In this document: positions 42,761 through 54,726 of the stretch, piece by piece
Layout of the letters: every line of letters begins with the position of its first letter
How positions within the stretch are numbered: the first letter of the stretch is position 1
Source: Clitopilus passeckerianus
Lineage: Eukaryota > Basidiomycota > Agaricomycetes > Agaricales > Entolomataceae
Length of the DNA: 64,000 nucleotides
Direction: 5' to 3'
NCBI GenBank assembly: GCA_944990035.1
Contig: CALYLX010000156.1
Coordinates: 310,001 to 374,000, forward strand
Notes under the pieces: generated by a model
The model's input: the letters and a program-made list of their open reading frames with translations, nothing else
The model's database searches: none
What the model was told of the DNA's origin: nothing
Program-made: the position numbers and the translations under genes

Positions 42761-45700
42761 CTATCCAACAAGCCTGAACCGGACAATTGTCCGTTCTCCC
42801 GCAAAAAGGAGATGGGTCCTATCAGGAAACGAGGCAATCTCCAACTCTCCCCGCATTGGCTTGGTCGCCGTTGAAGGTGATCTTGAAGGTGATATTATTG
42901 ACCCGGTTGTCGATGAGGATGGTTGAGTTGGATCCGAGGCTACGGCTGAATCATCACTCTCTGATTTGACCGCGGGTGGTGCAACTGGTTGGGTATCCGC
43001 GGGAGATTGGAGGTCTGGTTGCTCGTAATTATACATGCATACGAAGCGGGTTATAATCCCGGCGCTGTTGTCCATTATGCTGACCCACATGTTGGGGCTA
43101 TGGCGAGCGTAAATATCCAGTAAACCCCCCGGAAAAAAGAGGGTACAGACCTAAACTCTAGTTTCATAGCTTCGGCAATGTCCACTTTGATCTTGAGATG
43201 CTTCTCCTTGAAGTAGTCGAGTCGTTTTGCAAACTCGAAATCGAGAGCAACAACGGAGAATTCGCCGGCGAAGCGGAAGTCTAAGGCAATGGGTTGTTGG
43301 CTTTTCCCACTATCCTTGTCAATATCAACTGGCAGTTGTTGCTTCGATTTGAGGTGCAGATAGACTGCCTGGGCTTGGAAGAAGCCCTTCAGGCGGGTGC
43401 TGAAGATGGAGATGAGTGTTGAGCAGTTCTTGTATTCGGGATATGGGGGTGGTTTGGTCTAGATAAAAGGAATAAATGTCAGCGTTGCCCTGGTGTGGTA
43501 GTAACTATCGACCTACGTTAACACCATTGCGCATACAGTCCCTGGGTGGTTTGAGCTTCGAACGTAACGGCTGCCCACTCCTTGCTTTGCATTGTCTGCA
43601 AAGGGGGTCCGAAGTATCGGACGCACGAAGCATCCCACAATCAGCACTCTGGCATCTTCTGGGATCCTGGTCTATTTGACCCTCAGAGGAACGTGGAGTA
43701 GCGTGGAACCATTTCGCCTGTGATAACAGAAATTAGTACCGCCGCTAAGCTTTGGGCGAATTCCAACATACGCTTGCTTCATCTAAATCGTCGCCAGAGT
43801 CGATATCCATATTGACATCCCCGGCGCCAGCCCCTGACGAATCTATTTTCTTCCTCTTTTTACTCTGACGTTTCCTGTTCCTTATCCTGTCAACCTCGCA
43901 GAGTTTCCACCTATACTCCTCCTTGCTCGGCAGAACATGGGTACAACGCTTTATCGAGCAGAGTCTGGCTCCTGGAACGAGTTCATCCTGACGATGGCGA
44001 TGTGCGGGCAACAAATCGGTCTAAGGCAAAGAAAATCAGAAACATAAGCAATACCAAAGAATAAGAGGAAGGGAGGTGTACCATAGAGCTATCGCCGTCC
44101 AGCCTTGCATGCCTTCCCGTGATACCTTGTCGTTTTCGCTGATATTCACGGTGTCGTAATCTGCATGTCACGCAGGTCTTCCACCTATAACCAAGTGCTA
44201 AAGGAGCTGAACATTTGCGGATACCACATAGCGCGGAAGGGCCGGATGCTTGTGGTTGGGCTTTGGCTTCCGGGGTGGTAGAGGTCGAAGTTGATAGTTG
44301 GGGCATTGTGGTTGAGGATGGATCTGAAGCAAGGTCGGCGCTTGCGGAGGTTTCTGGACCACTAGAACGTCGAAGAGGGATACGAATTTTGAGGCCCGTA
44401 GGTTGCTATGCCGCAACTGGTTTAGATATTCTGATATGTTAGGAGAGAGTGAGATACTGACAGATGAACCATTGTCACGGTCCTCAGAGGACTCATCACT
44501 AGAACTACTGTCCTCCTCTGAAGACAGGTCCGTGAGGTCACTATCCCACCCCACGATCCCGCCTTCATCATTCGCCACCGGCTTCGCCTCTTTTCGCCCA
44601 GAAACCTTGGGCTCTGGTGGGCAAAGCGAATCCATGATCTTCTCATCCGCCAAATTCATGAACATCTCATCATCATCTCCACCCTCACTACCTTCAACAT
44701 TGTCTGCCCACGTAACTTTCTTCTGAGACCTGCGCTTTTTGGCCTTGGTTGCAGGGCGGCTCTTCCAGTGGTGCCTGATGCATCCCGTACATCTATTCGA
44801 TACCGAGTCGGGTTCGAGGCGCTGGGTGCAGCCAATTGTTGAGCATTCTCCGTGTTTTCTTGTAGCCTTGGGGGAAAGAGACAAAAAAGGGCTTGGAGTA
44901 CCGGGTGTTGGCAGAGATGAAGCAGGATTGGTATTGGTAGGCGTGAGTTTGAGCTTCACGGCGGGTGTCTTCCTGGATTTTTTTCGGGATGGAATCGGCA
45001 TGGGGGGCATAGTAGGTGAACAGGAAGAGGTGGGAGGTGTGGGTAGCTGAGCAGCAAGGTCCTGAGGTCAATAAACATGTCAGTTGAGGAGCAGTCACAA
45101 GAAGACATTTTCAGGAGACAAACCATTGCATCAAGATCTCGGACGTCGACCATTTCGACATCAATTGGAGCCTGCTCCTACAACAAAAATAAGAAATCTT
45201 GTCCAAGAGGTCCAGGTTTTGCACTTACTGAGCCTTCATTCCGGAACATAACCCTCGTGGCGGGTCGCATCTGAGTTCGTAACTGGTGCCGTTCAGCTCG
45301 AATCCCGTCCACGCAGCGACTGCACATATTGTATTTGTGATTGGGGGCCAAAATGACACCACAACCATGCCTTGTACAAATGCGCGGGTCATGCCGTGGT
45401 CTGGGAGGATTGTATGCTGATACGCGTGGTTGAGGTGTTGGCTGAGCATATATGAGCATTTTACTCGCCAAAATGTCAAGAATCGCATACCTTCACATAG
45501 GGAGGCACTTCTCCAGGAAGAAATAGGAATTCTCCACGAGAATTGAAGTGAGGGGCTGATATTGTAGCCGGCATATGGTGGTAAACTTCTCGAGTTTCAG
45601 GCATTTGAGTAGGTAGGCGGTATAGAGGTTGACGCCAAGGATGTTGCTGGGGTTGATGTTGCTGAGCCAAGGGTGGACCCGACTGAAGCATGGGTTGCTT

Positions 45701-46202
45701 TCAATGCCAATATTGTCAGATCTTTGCAAATATTGGATGAAAGGAGGCCATAAACTCACTGAAGGAACCACTGGGCCACTAGAAGGATATGGGTTTCCTT
45801 GTAAAAATTGGCCTCTGGTCGACACGGAAGACGGGTGTCTTGGCTACAAGCACGTCCAGCGTGAGTGCAGCTCAAAAACCATAACTATATGCTACTCACC
45901 ATTTGGAGTTCGGGACCCAGCGTTCTAGGTACTGATGGAGGCCTCCAGCTATGAACAAGCGGTTCATTTGATTGTTGGCTCGACATGCCCATCTGGAGGA
46001 CATTCATGGCTCGGACGCAATTGGGACACAGCTCCATGTTGTACCCATGAGGCAGAATGTCGTTGCATCCGTTACCAGCACATCGTCGACTCATAGGTAC
46101 TTCATGCATATATGTGTCATTTGGACGCGTCTGAACGCGAAAATGAGCATCGTCGACCTGCATTACCAGTTGGCGTATCTGAGGGGGCAATCTGGTCGCC
46201 AT
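42761..46202 (-). CDS. Multi-exon protein with six tandem CX4CX12CX2C modules
   Basis: About 11 exons, ~800 aa, starting MATRLPPQIRQLVMQVDDAH. Splicing exposes six similar cysteine modules: CAGNGC...CPNC (46082-46017), CTRHGC...CSRC (45378-45313), CSTIGC...CTGC (44845-44780), CGIRKC...CVTC (44228-44163), CSIKRC...CEVD (43960-43889, last Cys lost, spacing 14) and CQSADC...CRQC (43654-43589). Spacing is C-x4-C-x12-C-x2-C in five of six, and several end with Y-(R/N)-(W/M) before the second Cys pair and Arg-rich helices after. This looks like a repeated zinc ribbon. Between modules are acidic/Ser segments (DLTDLSSEEDSSSSDES), basic clusters (KKRRSQKKV) and Gln/Pro-rich stretches. The C-terminal ~200 aa (STLISIFSTRLKGFFQAQAV, GEFSVVALDFEFAKRLDYFK) are a different, globular-looking domain. 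Nuclear or chromatin role is inferred from charge pattern only; family not recognised. Confidence 0.75.
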
Positions 46203-46759
46203 TGCGGCCGATCAGATAGCGTCAATAGTGAATCCAAGCCTTTTACTCACCAAGCTCCTCCACGTCGCCGTATGCGAGTACTCAAGCCTCAAGAACGCTC
46301 AATGCAATGAAAGAAGAGACTAAATTGCAAAAAATTTATAATGTTGCTCGTAGGCGCAATCACGGCAACGCTAAATCTGGGGCTGAAAATGTGAATAAGC
46401 CGCCATCAATGACCCTGTGGCTGCCGTCGACGACGACGATGTGGCCCGATATCGACTCAAATGCTCAAGAAACGTGTGCTGGATCATGGTAGTCGTTGTC
46501 AAAGATATCTTGGACACTGTCACTGTTCATTACCGACGACAAGCTCCTGGCATCTATTAACCTCGGCCCATTCTTGTCCAGAGGCGCCTGTACGTTTCTG
46601 CCCATCACAAGGACCCTGATGAACCTCCTGGGAACGGCGCTAATCGGCTCGAAATAGAGTTTGCAGTTGCCAGTTGCCAACGCGGTCAACGCCGGACGAC
46701 CTTGACGCGTCGCGGTTTTTGGGGTGCTCTCTAATTGCCCTCCAGCCCACAGAAATGCG
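46203..46759. other. Divergent promoter region
   Basis: Separates the six-module protein (minus) from the NTPase-nuclease gene (plus). Short frames without conserved content; no TATA box noticed. Confidence 0.45.
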
Positions 46760-49700
46760 ATGTCAGACCCTGAAATACACAAGCTCTGCTCAAAATTCGA
46801 CATCGATATCCTAGAAGAGGCCTCGTACGTTCTGTGGAACGTGTGGAAGGTCATACATCCGAATTACTCCTCTCTGCAATCGTGCATCAGTGCACTGACC
46901 AACGACACCAGCCTTTATCAGGCATTGAAGCATGCCCACAACCAAAAGAAGTACGATGCTGTGCGGAAATGGGTCCATGGTCAGTGACTTGCCATACTTG
47001 CAGCGTTCAGCGGCTAATTGCTGTTGATCAACCTCAGCCTCCATCAGTTCTCCTCCTTTCGCTGAGGATGCCGTATCCAACGACAGCCTTGTTCAGGCAG
47101 ATGTTGAGGGTTTTCTAGAACAGTTACGGCCGTCAATGAAGAGATTGATTCTGGGAGAGTTAGAGCTCCCGTTATGGTCTCCAGACGATGCTGTAGTAAC
47201 AGACTCTGAAATCAGAAATCATATTTGTTCTCTTCGTATTCCGCTTGTCAATGGCAAGCCGAGTGTTCTTCTCCATGACCTTGGAAGATTTGGGTCGGAC
47301 CCAGAACTGGCAACACGACTAGAAAACATATTTATGGCAAATCATCATACGTTAGTCTTCTTTCGTGCCCATTTATTGCAGTTTCTGAAATTTCACTCGA
47401 TCTAGGTTTCTTGTCAATACGTCTGGTTCTGGGAAGACGAGGCTGCTCCTGGAAGGATTATGCAAGAACTGGGGGTTCTACTTCACCTCCCTCGTAGATT
47501 CAAGCCAACTCGGTTCAAGTGACATTCAAAACAGCATTCGCTCCTATCTACCTGATTCTCAGGGCTTCAAAACTACATTGCCAGCAAACGATGCAGCCCA
47601 GTTCGAACACTCCCTTCACCACAATCGTCGCTTGGCAGAAAGGGTGTTCAGCCTCGCATTCCTATCCCGACTACTCATCTTCAACCTCTTTCTACAATTG
47701 CTACCCCCAACCGATGAGTTCGGCACTACTCCAATTGAACAAGACCTCAAACGCCGTTGGCTGCTGTTGCAATTTCAGCCCTCAATCCTTCAATTTGACG
47801 TTCACGTATGGGATATATTCGACCATCTGGTCAACAAGCTCGCCGGGGCTTCTGATGGATACATCAACTCCAGCATAAAATCACTCCTTTCCTCAGTCCG
47901 CAAGCGCTGCTTTTATACGGACCCCTCAACAAGTGATGACACCAATATTCCCAGCTTGGGCAGCTCAGCCAAGAACCAATTCTTCATTGTCCTGGACGAA
48001 GCACAATATGCAGCCACACAGCACCTCTCCGCATTCCGCTCCGAACAAGGTCACTCCCAAAGGCCAGTTCTAAGGGAGATGGTCCGTGCTTGGGAACTGC
48101 AGGCCTCAGGTCATGGTGTTTTCATCGTCGTCGCTGGGACTGGGATATCCAAGGACGTCGTTGACCAGGCCATGGCAAGTGCAATCATGAAGGAGGCCAA
48201 GTATAGGTGGTGTTCGGACACGGGAGCATTTGATGAGGAGGGGGTGATGAGGAGATATGTGCAGAAGTATCTGCCAAGGGTGATGTTGGAGAGGAGGGAC
48301 GGGAGGAGGTTGGTTCAGAGGATGGTGTATTGGCTACGAGGAAGGTGGGTTAATTCTGCCAGGCTTCAAATTGACCCATAGCTAATCTCGGCTCTCTTTG
48401 AAGGCATCGGTTTACGGCGGGGTACATCTCTGAGCTACTTAGTAATGGATTCAGGCGGCCTCATTCGCTGCTTGATTCCTACGTCTACCACTTCACCCAG
48501 TTTTGGCCAAGTGATGCTCGGGAGTGCGTTGAAGCAGAAGGTCTAGGCCAGGCAACAATTGCTTCGCGGTATAAACTCGATTTTCACAAGCTCAGTAAAA
48601 GTTTGTTTCTCCCAGTCCTCGATGTTACCACCGCCTTTAACGCGCCCTACCTTCGCAGACCCCGACATGATTGCAACTATTCACCAGCTCACGACGCACT
48701 ACATGATGCGCTCTACCCTCCCCGGTAAACTCGGTCAAGACGAGGCCATGTTTGTGGAATACGGTTTTGCACGTTTCACAGACTCGGAGACACTATCCGT
48801 CGCAGCGGACGAACCTCTCGTCTTACTTGCTGCAGCCAACTGGACGAACCTTCACTATCGCTCCACCTACAAATTCTTCGCCAAGCAGATCGCCAACCAT
48901 GACACACATTCCAATGGATTCGAGAATTACGTTGCCTATTGCCTGGCTTTGGCATTTGCGCAAGGGCATCATCGAATAGACGAGGTTTTCTCGTTCTGTG
49001 GGAAACCACCTGCATGGGCGCATTCAAAGGCGACTCTGGTTTCGCTTTACCAGAGTGATGAAGAACCCGGTGTGTTGGAGGTGGGAGGGGTCAATGTCAG
49101 GGGTTCCGGCCCTTCCGTCGCGCTGGGAGTCAACGCTAAAAGCACAGGAACGTGTAGCCGGTGGCTAGAGCATCGGCTCAATACACCTATCTGCTTCCCG
49201 CACGCGTCCATGGGTCCAGATCTTCTGTTCGTTCTGAAGTTGGAGAAGGGAGGCGGCCTGATATGGGTGGCTGTTCAGGCCAAATATTCAACGGGAAAGA
49301 ATGGGATGCTTTCGAGGTCGTATCTACGGCATGCTATTCGAAGTGTGACGCCTTCCAAGTTTTTCATTGACAAGGTGAGCTGGACTTAAATCACCGATCC
49401 TTTACGTGCCTAAACCAATGCTATGATGCAGGAAGGGAATGCATATTCCCCAACCACGGATCCAAGTCTAGTCGGCGATACTTTGGGCAACTTGGAGGCG
49501 CTTCCTCACCGACGGTCCGAGGTCGGGAAATACAGCGTCCTTCGCGTCATCGCGTCGTTCCCCGCGACGACGGCGCTCAAAAGATGTGTCGAAGAGGATC
49601 CAGATACGGATGGTCATCCTATCACATCCCTGAACATGCAATTCATCAAAAACCTGACCAAGTCAATGTCTCCCGTCAATTTCCTAGACGAATTGGAGAA

Positions 49701-49773
49701 AAAAGCCAACCCGACGTTGGGAAAGCGGACTAGAACCTCAACAGGGCCACCTCGCAAAAGAATAAAGATTTAA
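46760..49773 (+). CDS. CRN/RHS-like P-loop NTPase with restriction-endonuclease-fold domain
   Basis: Six or so exons, ~880 aa. The N-terminus MSDPEIHKLCSKFDIDILEE is followed by a linker domain (EGFLEQLRPSMKRLILGELE, PLVNGKPSVLLHDLG). A splice at 47352-47405 creates FLVNTSGSGKTRLLLEGLCK, a Walker A motif, followed by NWGFYFTSLVDSSQLGSSD. Walker B is NQFFIVLDEAQYAATQHLS, with a sensor-like HGVFIVVAGTGIS. The C-terminal domain contains FPHASMGPDLLFVLKLEKGG and IWVAVQAKYSTGKNG, matching a PD-(D/E)xK-type nuclease core with D and QxK. The tail is basic (KRTRTSTGPPRKRIKI), a possible nuclear-localisation signal. This architecture is known from Crinkler/RHS-type proteins in oomycetes, chytrids and basidiomycetes, where it has been linked to transposon origin and effector or intragenomic-conflict roles. 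No N-terminal secretion signal is visible. Confidence 0.82.
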
Positions 49774-49901
49774 ACAAATGTATATCTGTCTGTACCATCT
49801 GCTCATCGCTCTTGTATCGTTATTGAAGCTTTCAAAATGCTATTTGAATGTTCTTGATTTACAATTCAAAATACATTTTTACTCTAATTTCATTCGAAAT
49901 A

Positions 49902-51492
49902 TCAGTTGTAATGTTTCACCACCACCCCCGCAATAACCTCCTCTTCCGTATTGTCAGCAGTACTGGGTTTGAGGTCGGCCTGCCCATAAGTCATAGTCCG
50001 GCCTTTCCTCCAAGCTTCAGCAGTCGGAGCCTCCTTATCATCGTCAAATTTCTTATTGATCCCAACCCCTTGGAGCACAGGACTTTCAGCCAAGGGTGCC
50101 AGCTTAAGATCGTTATTTCCCATGCAGAAGTAGAATACACCAAGACGGGTGTGGCCACGTTGATCTTCAGGTGGCTGAATGACTCTAGAAGACGAATTTC
50201 AGTATGTGTTTGTAAGATAAGAAAGGTGGAATGACATTGACCTGTGGATAGTGGCCCTGTAATACCCTCCTGAGAGGAACTCCAGGGCATCACCGACATT
50301 GACAACAAGCGCGTTCTCGATGTAGGGAACCCATTTCCAAGTGCCGTCACGAGCCTGGATCTGTAGTGCTGCTACGGGTTGGCTGTAGAGAATCGTGAGG
50401 CTTCCGAAATCTAAGCGTAGAATGTTATTTAGAGACGGTCGTAAGAGCGAAATTCTTACCCGTATGGCCCTTCATCCAAACCCCATTCGTTTTCGATTCT
50501 TCATCCTCTGATCTGGGGTAGCTACCAGAGTCGTAGTCAGAGATAGGCTTAATTAGAACCGACCAAGAGGGCTTACTATTTGATGAAACGGACTACGAAT
50601 CATGTTCTTCAGAATGCAATACACGGCTAGTTAGAAAGAGAACCTACTATAGCCCTCGGCCTGCTCGAATTCATGAGCTTTCACCAGGGTGTCCTCAGGT
50701 AGTTCCAAACCAAGGGCAAGAAGGCTAGCCGATGTTTAGACAAGAGCTAGAGTTAAAAATAAACCATTCTTACCGGAAAAGCGGGTAGACTACATCCAGA
50801 TGAGTGTGCCTAGCAATTTCTTGAATTTCAGGCAAGAATGGTCGGAGTGCCTTCGGATGTTGCGCCCTGTGAACATCGGGGTTGACTATAACCCAACGAA
50901 AGGGAGGAAACCATTAGCAACGAGTTATAAGGGAGTAGAATTAATCTTACTATTGTACTGCTCTGACTGATCGCGGACACCATTGGCGATGTGCTGATGA
51001 TTCTTGATGAGCAAAATGGTTAGGAAGAGATAAATATACTAGCGCACCCAATAGTTTCGGGGTTTATACCCCTGGTAGACGCCTGTCTCTTTCATCGATC
51101 CAGAGTAGGAATCCTTCTCTTCCTGAGGTACTTGGGCAAAAGCGACGTCTGCAACATCAAACATCCTCTGAGTCTAGGATCGAACGTAAGTACATTAGTT
51201 GGGATAGAAAGGAAGGCCGAAAGTCGAGCTCACTTGGTCGGGAGTATATCCGTGGTTAATCACGATTAAAAAGCCGTGTTCTTGCATTGCATCTCGAACT
51301 CGGATGGCCTGCTCCGCACGATCCTCGGCTGTGGAAATCTTAGAAAAGTCGATGATTGGTAGATCCGCGTAGTCGACTGTAGCTGATCAGACTGGGTCAA
51401 GAGATGGGTGCTTTTCTGAACTCACGATCAGCCCGAGTGGGTGGAGCATGAACGTAGCGAGGAGTTTCTGGGTAAGTTACAGTGGTGGGCAT
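49902..51492 (-). CDS. 2-oxoglutarate/Fe(II)-dependent dioxygenase (isopenicillin-N-synthase-like)
   Basis: Starts MPTTVTYPETPRYVHAPPTR. About eight introns. The N-terminal DIOX_N block reads LPIIDFSKISTAEDRAEQ and RDAMQEHGFLIVINHGYTPD. Next are PQEEKDSYSGSMKETG, VYQGYKPRNYW and EQYNINPDVHRAQHPKALRP. The jelly roll has KGHTDFGSLTILYSQPVAAL with the metal-binding HxD, VPYIENALVVNVGDALEFLS, and YYRATIHRVIQPP with the distal His; the Arg of RLGVFYF is the likely 2OG ligand. About 375 aa, as expected. The family hydroxylates, desaturates or demethylates small molecules. No biosynthetic cluster surrounds it, so the substrate is open. Confidence 0.88.
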
Positions 51493-52041
51493 GATTCGAG
51501 TTCGAACAGACGTTGACCGATGATGGAAGGTTTAGCAGAGCCAGTCTAGAGATTCCTAGATTTCTAAGCTCTTTATATTCATGCCCTTACTGATCCTGGA
51601 TTGTCACAACTTGGGTCGTTCGTGGTCAGCTGCTTCACACTCGTGGCCAGATTGAATGAGCCTTCGATATGAAGTGTCAATTCTTGACAGCCCTTGAGCA
51701 ATCTGGTCACATAATTGCTCCTAAGTTAATGAACGCAGACCAGAGTATGTCCAGCGTCGAATGCGAAGCCCTGGACCAGCCCGGAGTGTTATGCTGGTCG
51801 CAGGCCATGAAGTTCGTGAGATGACATGGATGCCAGGGTACTTAAAGGTGGCAATGTCGGTGAGATTGTCCTCTGTTTGATCTTGTCAAGTTTGGAGGGT
51901 TTCGACCTCTGCACGCTACAAATTTGTCTATGTTAGATTTCCATGGTCCTTTGTCCCTTCTTGTGAGAAGGCGAACCTGGTCCTTTCACCTTTCAAGTTC
52001 TTGTGGCAATTAAATCACCATTTTCTCGAGCTACCATCGTG
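51493..52041. other. Divergent promoter region
   Basis: Between the dioxygenase (minus) and the methyltransferase (plus). No gene or repeat seen. Confidence 0.5.
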
Positions 52042-52775
52042 ATGGCTCAGCTACTAGTCGCTGCCCGGGTTGCTTGTGCTCTGTTAATATGCTGGTCATA
52101 CCACTTCAGCTATACGGCCCCAAATATCGCTCAGCCGAAGGAGTTGGTCCATGTCGACGATTGGACCGAGACGTGGTTTTCCAGCGCGTTGCAGCGGACC
52201 ATGATTCACTTGCGTAAGGTGAGGTTTGCGTGTAATCAGATTGTTTCTCTGGAGTCTGGACTAACCCACTCTGATAGCCACTCTTCTGGATGATTGGGTT
52301 AGCAGAGATATTCGCCTTCCTCCACCAAATTCAAGAGACAGCTCCAGATCAGATGCAGCTGTCTCCATTGTCAGTGCTCGGCGTTGCTTTTGCCCTTGCT
52401 GGAGTATACCTTCGGAAAGTCTGCTATGACACGATGACAGAAAACTTCACGTTCTCTCTCGCCCTTCGTCAGAACCATAGACTCATCACTCAAGGACCTT
52501 ACAGCGTTGTTCGACATCCTGCTTACACAAGTTACATCCTTCTCTATACAGGAATCGGTCTCTGGCATACCTCTTCAGCGTTGAGTACCATATATACTCC
52601 TTTCATCGTTGTGAAGTTGGTGTTCTGGGGATTCTCCACCTACAATTTGGTGAATTTGTTTGCGCTCTTCAGTCGCATGTCAGTTGAGGACGCTATGTTG
52701 AAGAAACAATTTGGGAAGGAGTGGGATGAGTGGGCACGGAAGGTTCCTTATAGCTTGATCCCATATGTTATGTAG
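52042..52775 (+). CDS. Protein-S-isoprenylcysteine O-methyltransferase (ICMT/STE14-like)
   Basis: Two exons. ATG 52042 (MAQLLVAARVACALLICWSY) is in a good context. An intron begins with GTGAGGTT after TTGCGTAAG and ends CTGATAG, joining to PLFWMIGLAEIFAFLHQIQE. The conserved C-terminal core is present: LRQNHRLITQGPYSVVRHPA, YTSYILLYTGIGLWHTSSA, and EDAMLKKQFGKEWDEWARKV-PYSLIPYVM. These are the SAM- and prenyl-cysteine-binding signatures of the ICMT family in the ER membrane, which methylates the C-terminal farnesyl-cysteine of Ras-type proteins and mating pheromones. Length ~225 aa, four to five membrane segments. In Agaricomycetes this family has several members, so it may not be the only STE14 homologue. 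Confidence 0.88.
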
Positions 52776-52946
52776 TTTTCTCGCGTGTAAATTCACCATA
52801 ACTTTGGTTTCTTGAACATGATGGACATTGGCAAGGAATTTGACGCTTGCTTGGGCGCCTGACTGTAAAGTGATCACAGCCACATTCATATTTTATTTTC
52901 CTATGTTATTTTCCATGGTCATTGCCCTCGACCCAATGGAGTTAGC

Positions 52947-54539
52947 ATGTTAAAGCGGTCGGATTCGTCATTCGGCAGAGCATCTTCATCGTTCAAAGTA
53001 GGGTCGGCAGCACGTTATGGTCTTTCACCGATGCTACGAACAGCAATAGCAGCTTCAAGGACTAGAGCCTTACCGCCTCGACGTCTACCCCAAATTCCGC
53101 CGTGTAGAGGCCTCTCGTCGACTCGAAATCGCCCTCAGAACCGCTACATCCGGTTTGACGAGGAACCCAAGCATTTCCCGGACCCACATTCGAACAAAGG
53201 AGGGTCTAAACAAGCAAGGAGCAGATTAACAACATATGTTGGGGCTGGAATTGGCCTCGCTGGAGGTTTATACTATGTAAATCAGTGAGCGGCAGGACTT
53301 CGTACACCATCTCATTGCTCTGACTGATGTTTTTTCCCCAGTCTCGAGCAGGTGTCACAGACCGGGAGATGGAGGTTCATGAACCTTGGATCAAACTGGG
53401 ATACCAAAGTGAGATCTCATTTGCTTCTAGAAATCCCTCATACTCATTTGATGTTGTTCAAAGATCGGTGAAGAAACCCGCCGTCAAATGCTAGAGGAAT
53501 ATGGCAACAAAGTTCTACCAGCACACCATCCTGTCTCAAAACAAGTCCGTCGCGTCGTTTCCCGGATTCTAGATGCAAACAAGCTCGGGTCAATCAAAGG
53601 AGAGACTCCTTTGCCGTCAGCATTCGGTCAGGACACCTGGAACCCTGACGAATCCATACGCAACGCCCCATCGAGAGAGTGGAATGTCATTGTTGTCAAC
53701 GATTCCAGAGTTGTGAACGCTGCCGCAACTCCTGGTCAGTATCCCACATATTCTATGGTGCTGTGTAGCCTAACTCTCATTCCACAGGTACAATCGTTGT
53801 ATTCACTGGAATCCTCCCCGTTTGCCGTGATGATGACGGCCTGGCTGCTGTTCTTGCTCACGGTACGTTGATTCCACTCGTTCCAGCAGACGGGCACTTA
53901 CCCGCACCTAGAGGTTGGACATGTCGTAGCACGCCATACGGCTGAGCGCGCATCCTCAGCTACGCTGGCGTTTATTGCTATCTTTGTGGTATCCAGTCTG
54001 ATAGGCGTCGATTTTGGCCTATCAAATATGGTGCATTCACTTCTTTTTGATTTGCCAAATTCGCGAAAGCAGGAGCTGGAAGGTATATCACCCTTCTCCC
54101 TTGCGATATATCCGTGACTCAATATATATGCTACAGCTGATACTATTGGCATGACACTAATGTCCAGAGCATGCTACGATCCCAAGGGTGCACCAGAGTC
54201 GGCTTTCTTTGGTTTCTTCTACAGAATACGGTTTACTGAAACACTGTTGCAGGATGTTCCGACGCCTAGGCGACCTAGAAAACAAGATTGGGGGCTCATC
54301 CCTCTCTTTCCTGAATACTCATCCAAGCTCTGGCTCTCGTGTTGAGGTATGCTTATTTTGACTCTCCGCATGGATAATCGTTGATCTCTATGGTAATATA
54401 GGCTCTTGAAAAGATCCTTCCTGAGGCGTATGCAACACTTGCTGCGAATCCTGAATGTAGTGGCGTCGCCGACAGCTTCCAACGGTTTAAAGCGGCGGGA
54501 ATCCTTGGCGGGTTTGGCGATAGAGAGGTTTGGGCGTAA
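52947..54539 (+). CDS. OMA1: Mitochondrial metalloendopeptidase OMA1-like (peptidase M48)
   Basis: Starts MLKRSDSSFGRASSSFKVGS; the N-terminal ~70 residues are Arg/Ser/Pro-rich, a mitochondrial presequence. A membrane segment TYVGAGIGLAGGLYYV follows. Six or seven exons. Core blocks: RRQMLEEYGNKVLPAHHPVS, REWNVIVVNDSRVVNAAATP, GTIVVFTGILPVCRDDDGLA. A splice at 53861-53911 restores AVLAHEVGHVVARHTAERAS with the zinc motif HEVGH. The third ligand region is RKQELEADTIGMTLMSRACY. The end is NTHPSSGSRVEALEKILPEA ... GGFGDREVWA. OMA1 cleaves inner-membrane proteins such as OPA1/Mgm1-type substrates under stress. Length about 400 aa, as for fungal OMA1. Confidence 0.9.
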
Positions 54540-54625
54540 TACATAGATGGTTAATTTACTCTCTACTCATAATGATATACGTGGAATCTTTTGTTTGATC
54601 AAGGCGAAGGTAGCATGGGCTAGTG

Positions 54626-54640
54626 TCAAACAAGTACAAT
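54626..54640 (+). promoter_or_regulatory. Shared family promoter element (TCAAACAAGTACAAT)
   Basis: One mismatch to consensus (as at 21914-21928), 87 bases upstream of ATG 54727. No clear CATAAAA. Confidence 0.65.
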
Positions 54641-54726
54641 CTCTCGGCTGCCACGGACGGATAGTGGCCGGACGATCACATCCCACCTTTACTTTCACCA
54701 CCACCATCAGGACACAAAACGCTGAA

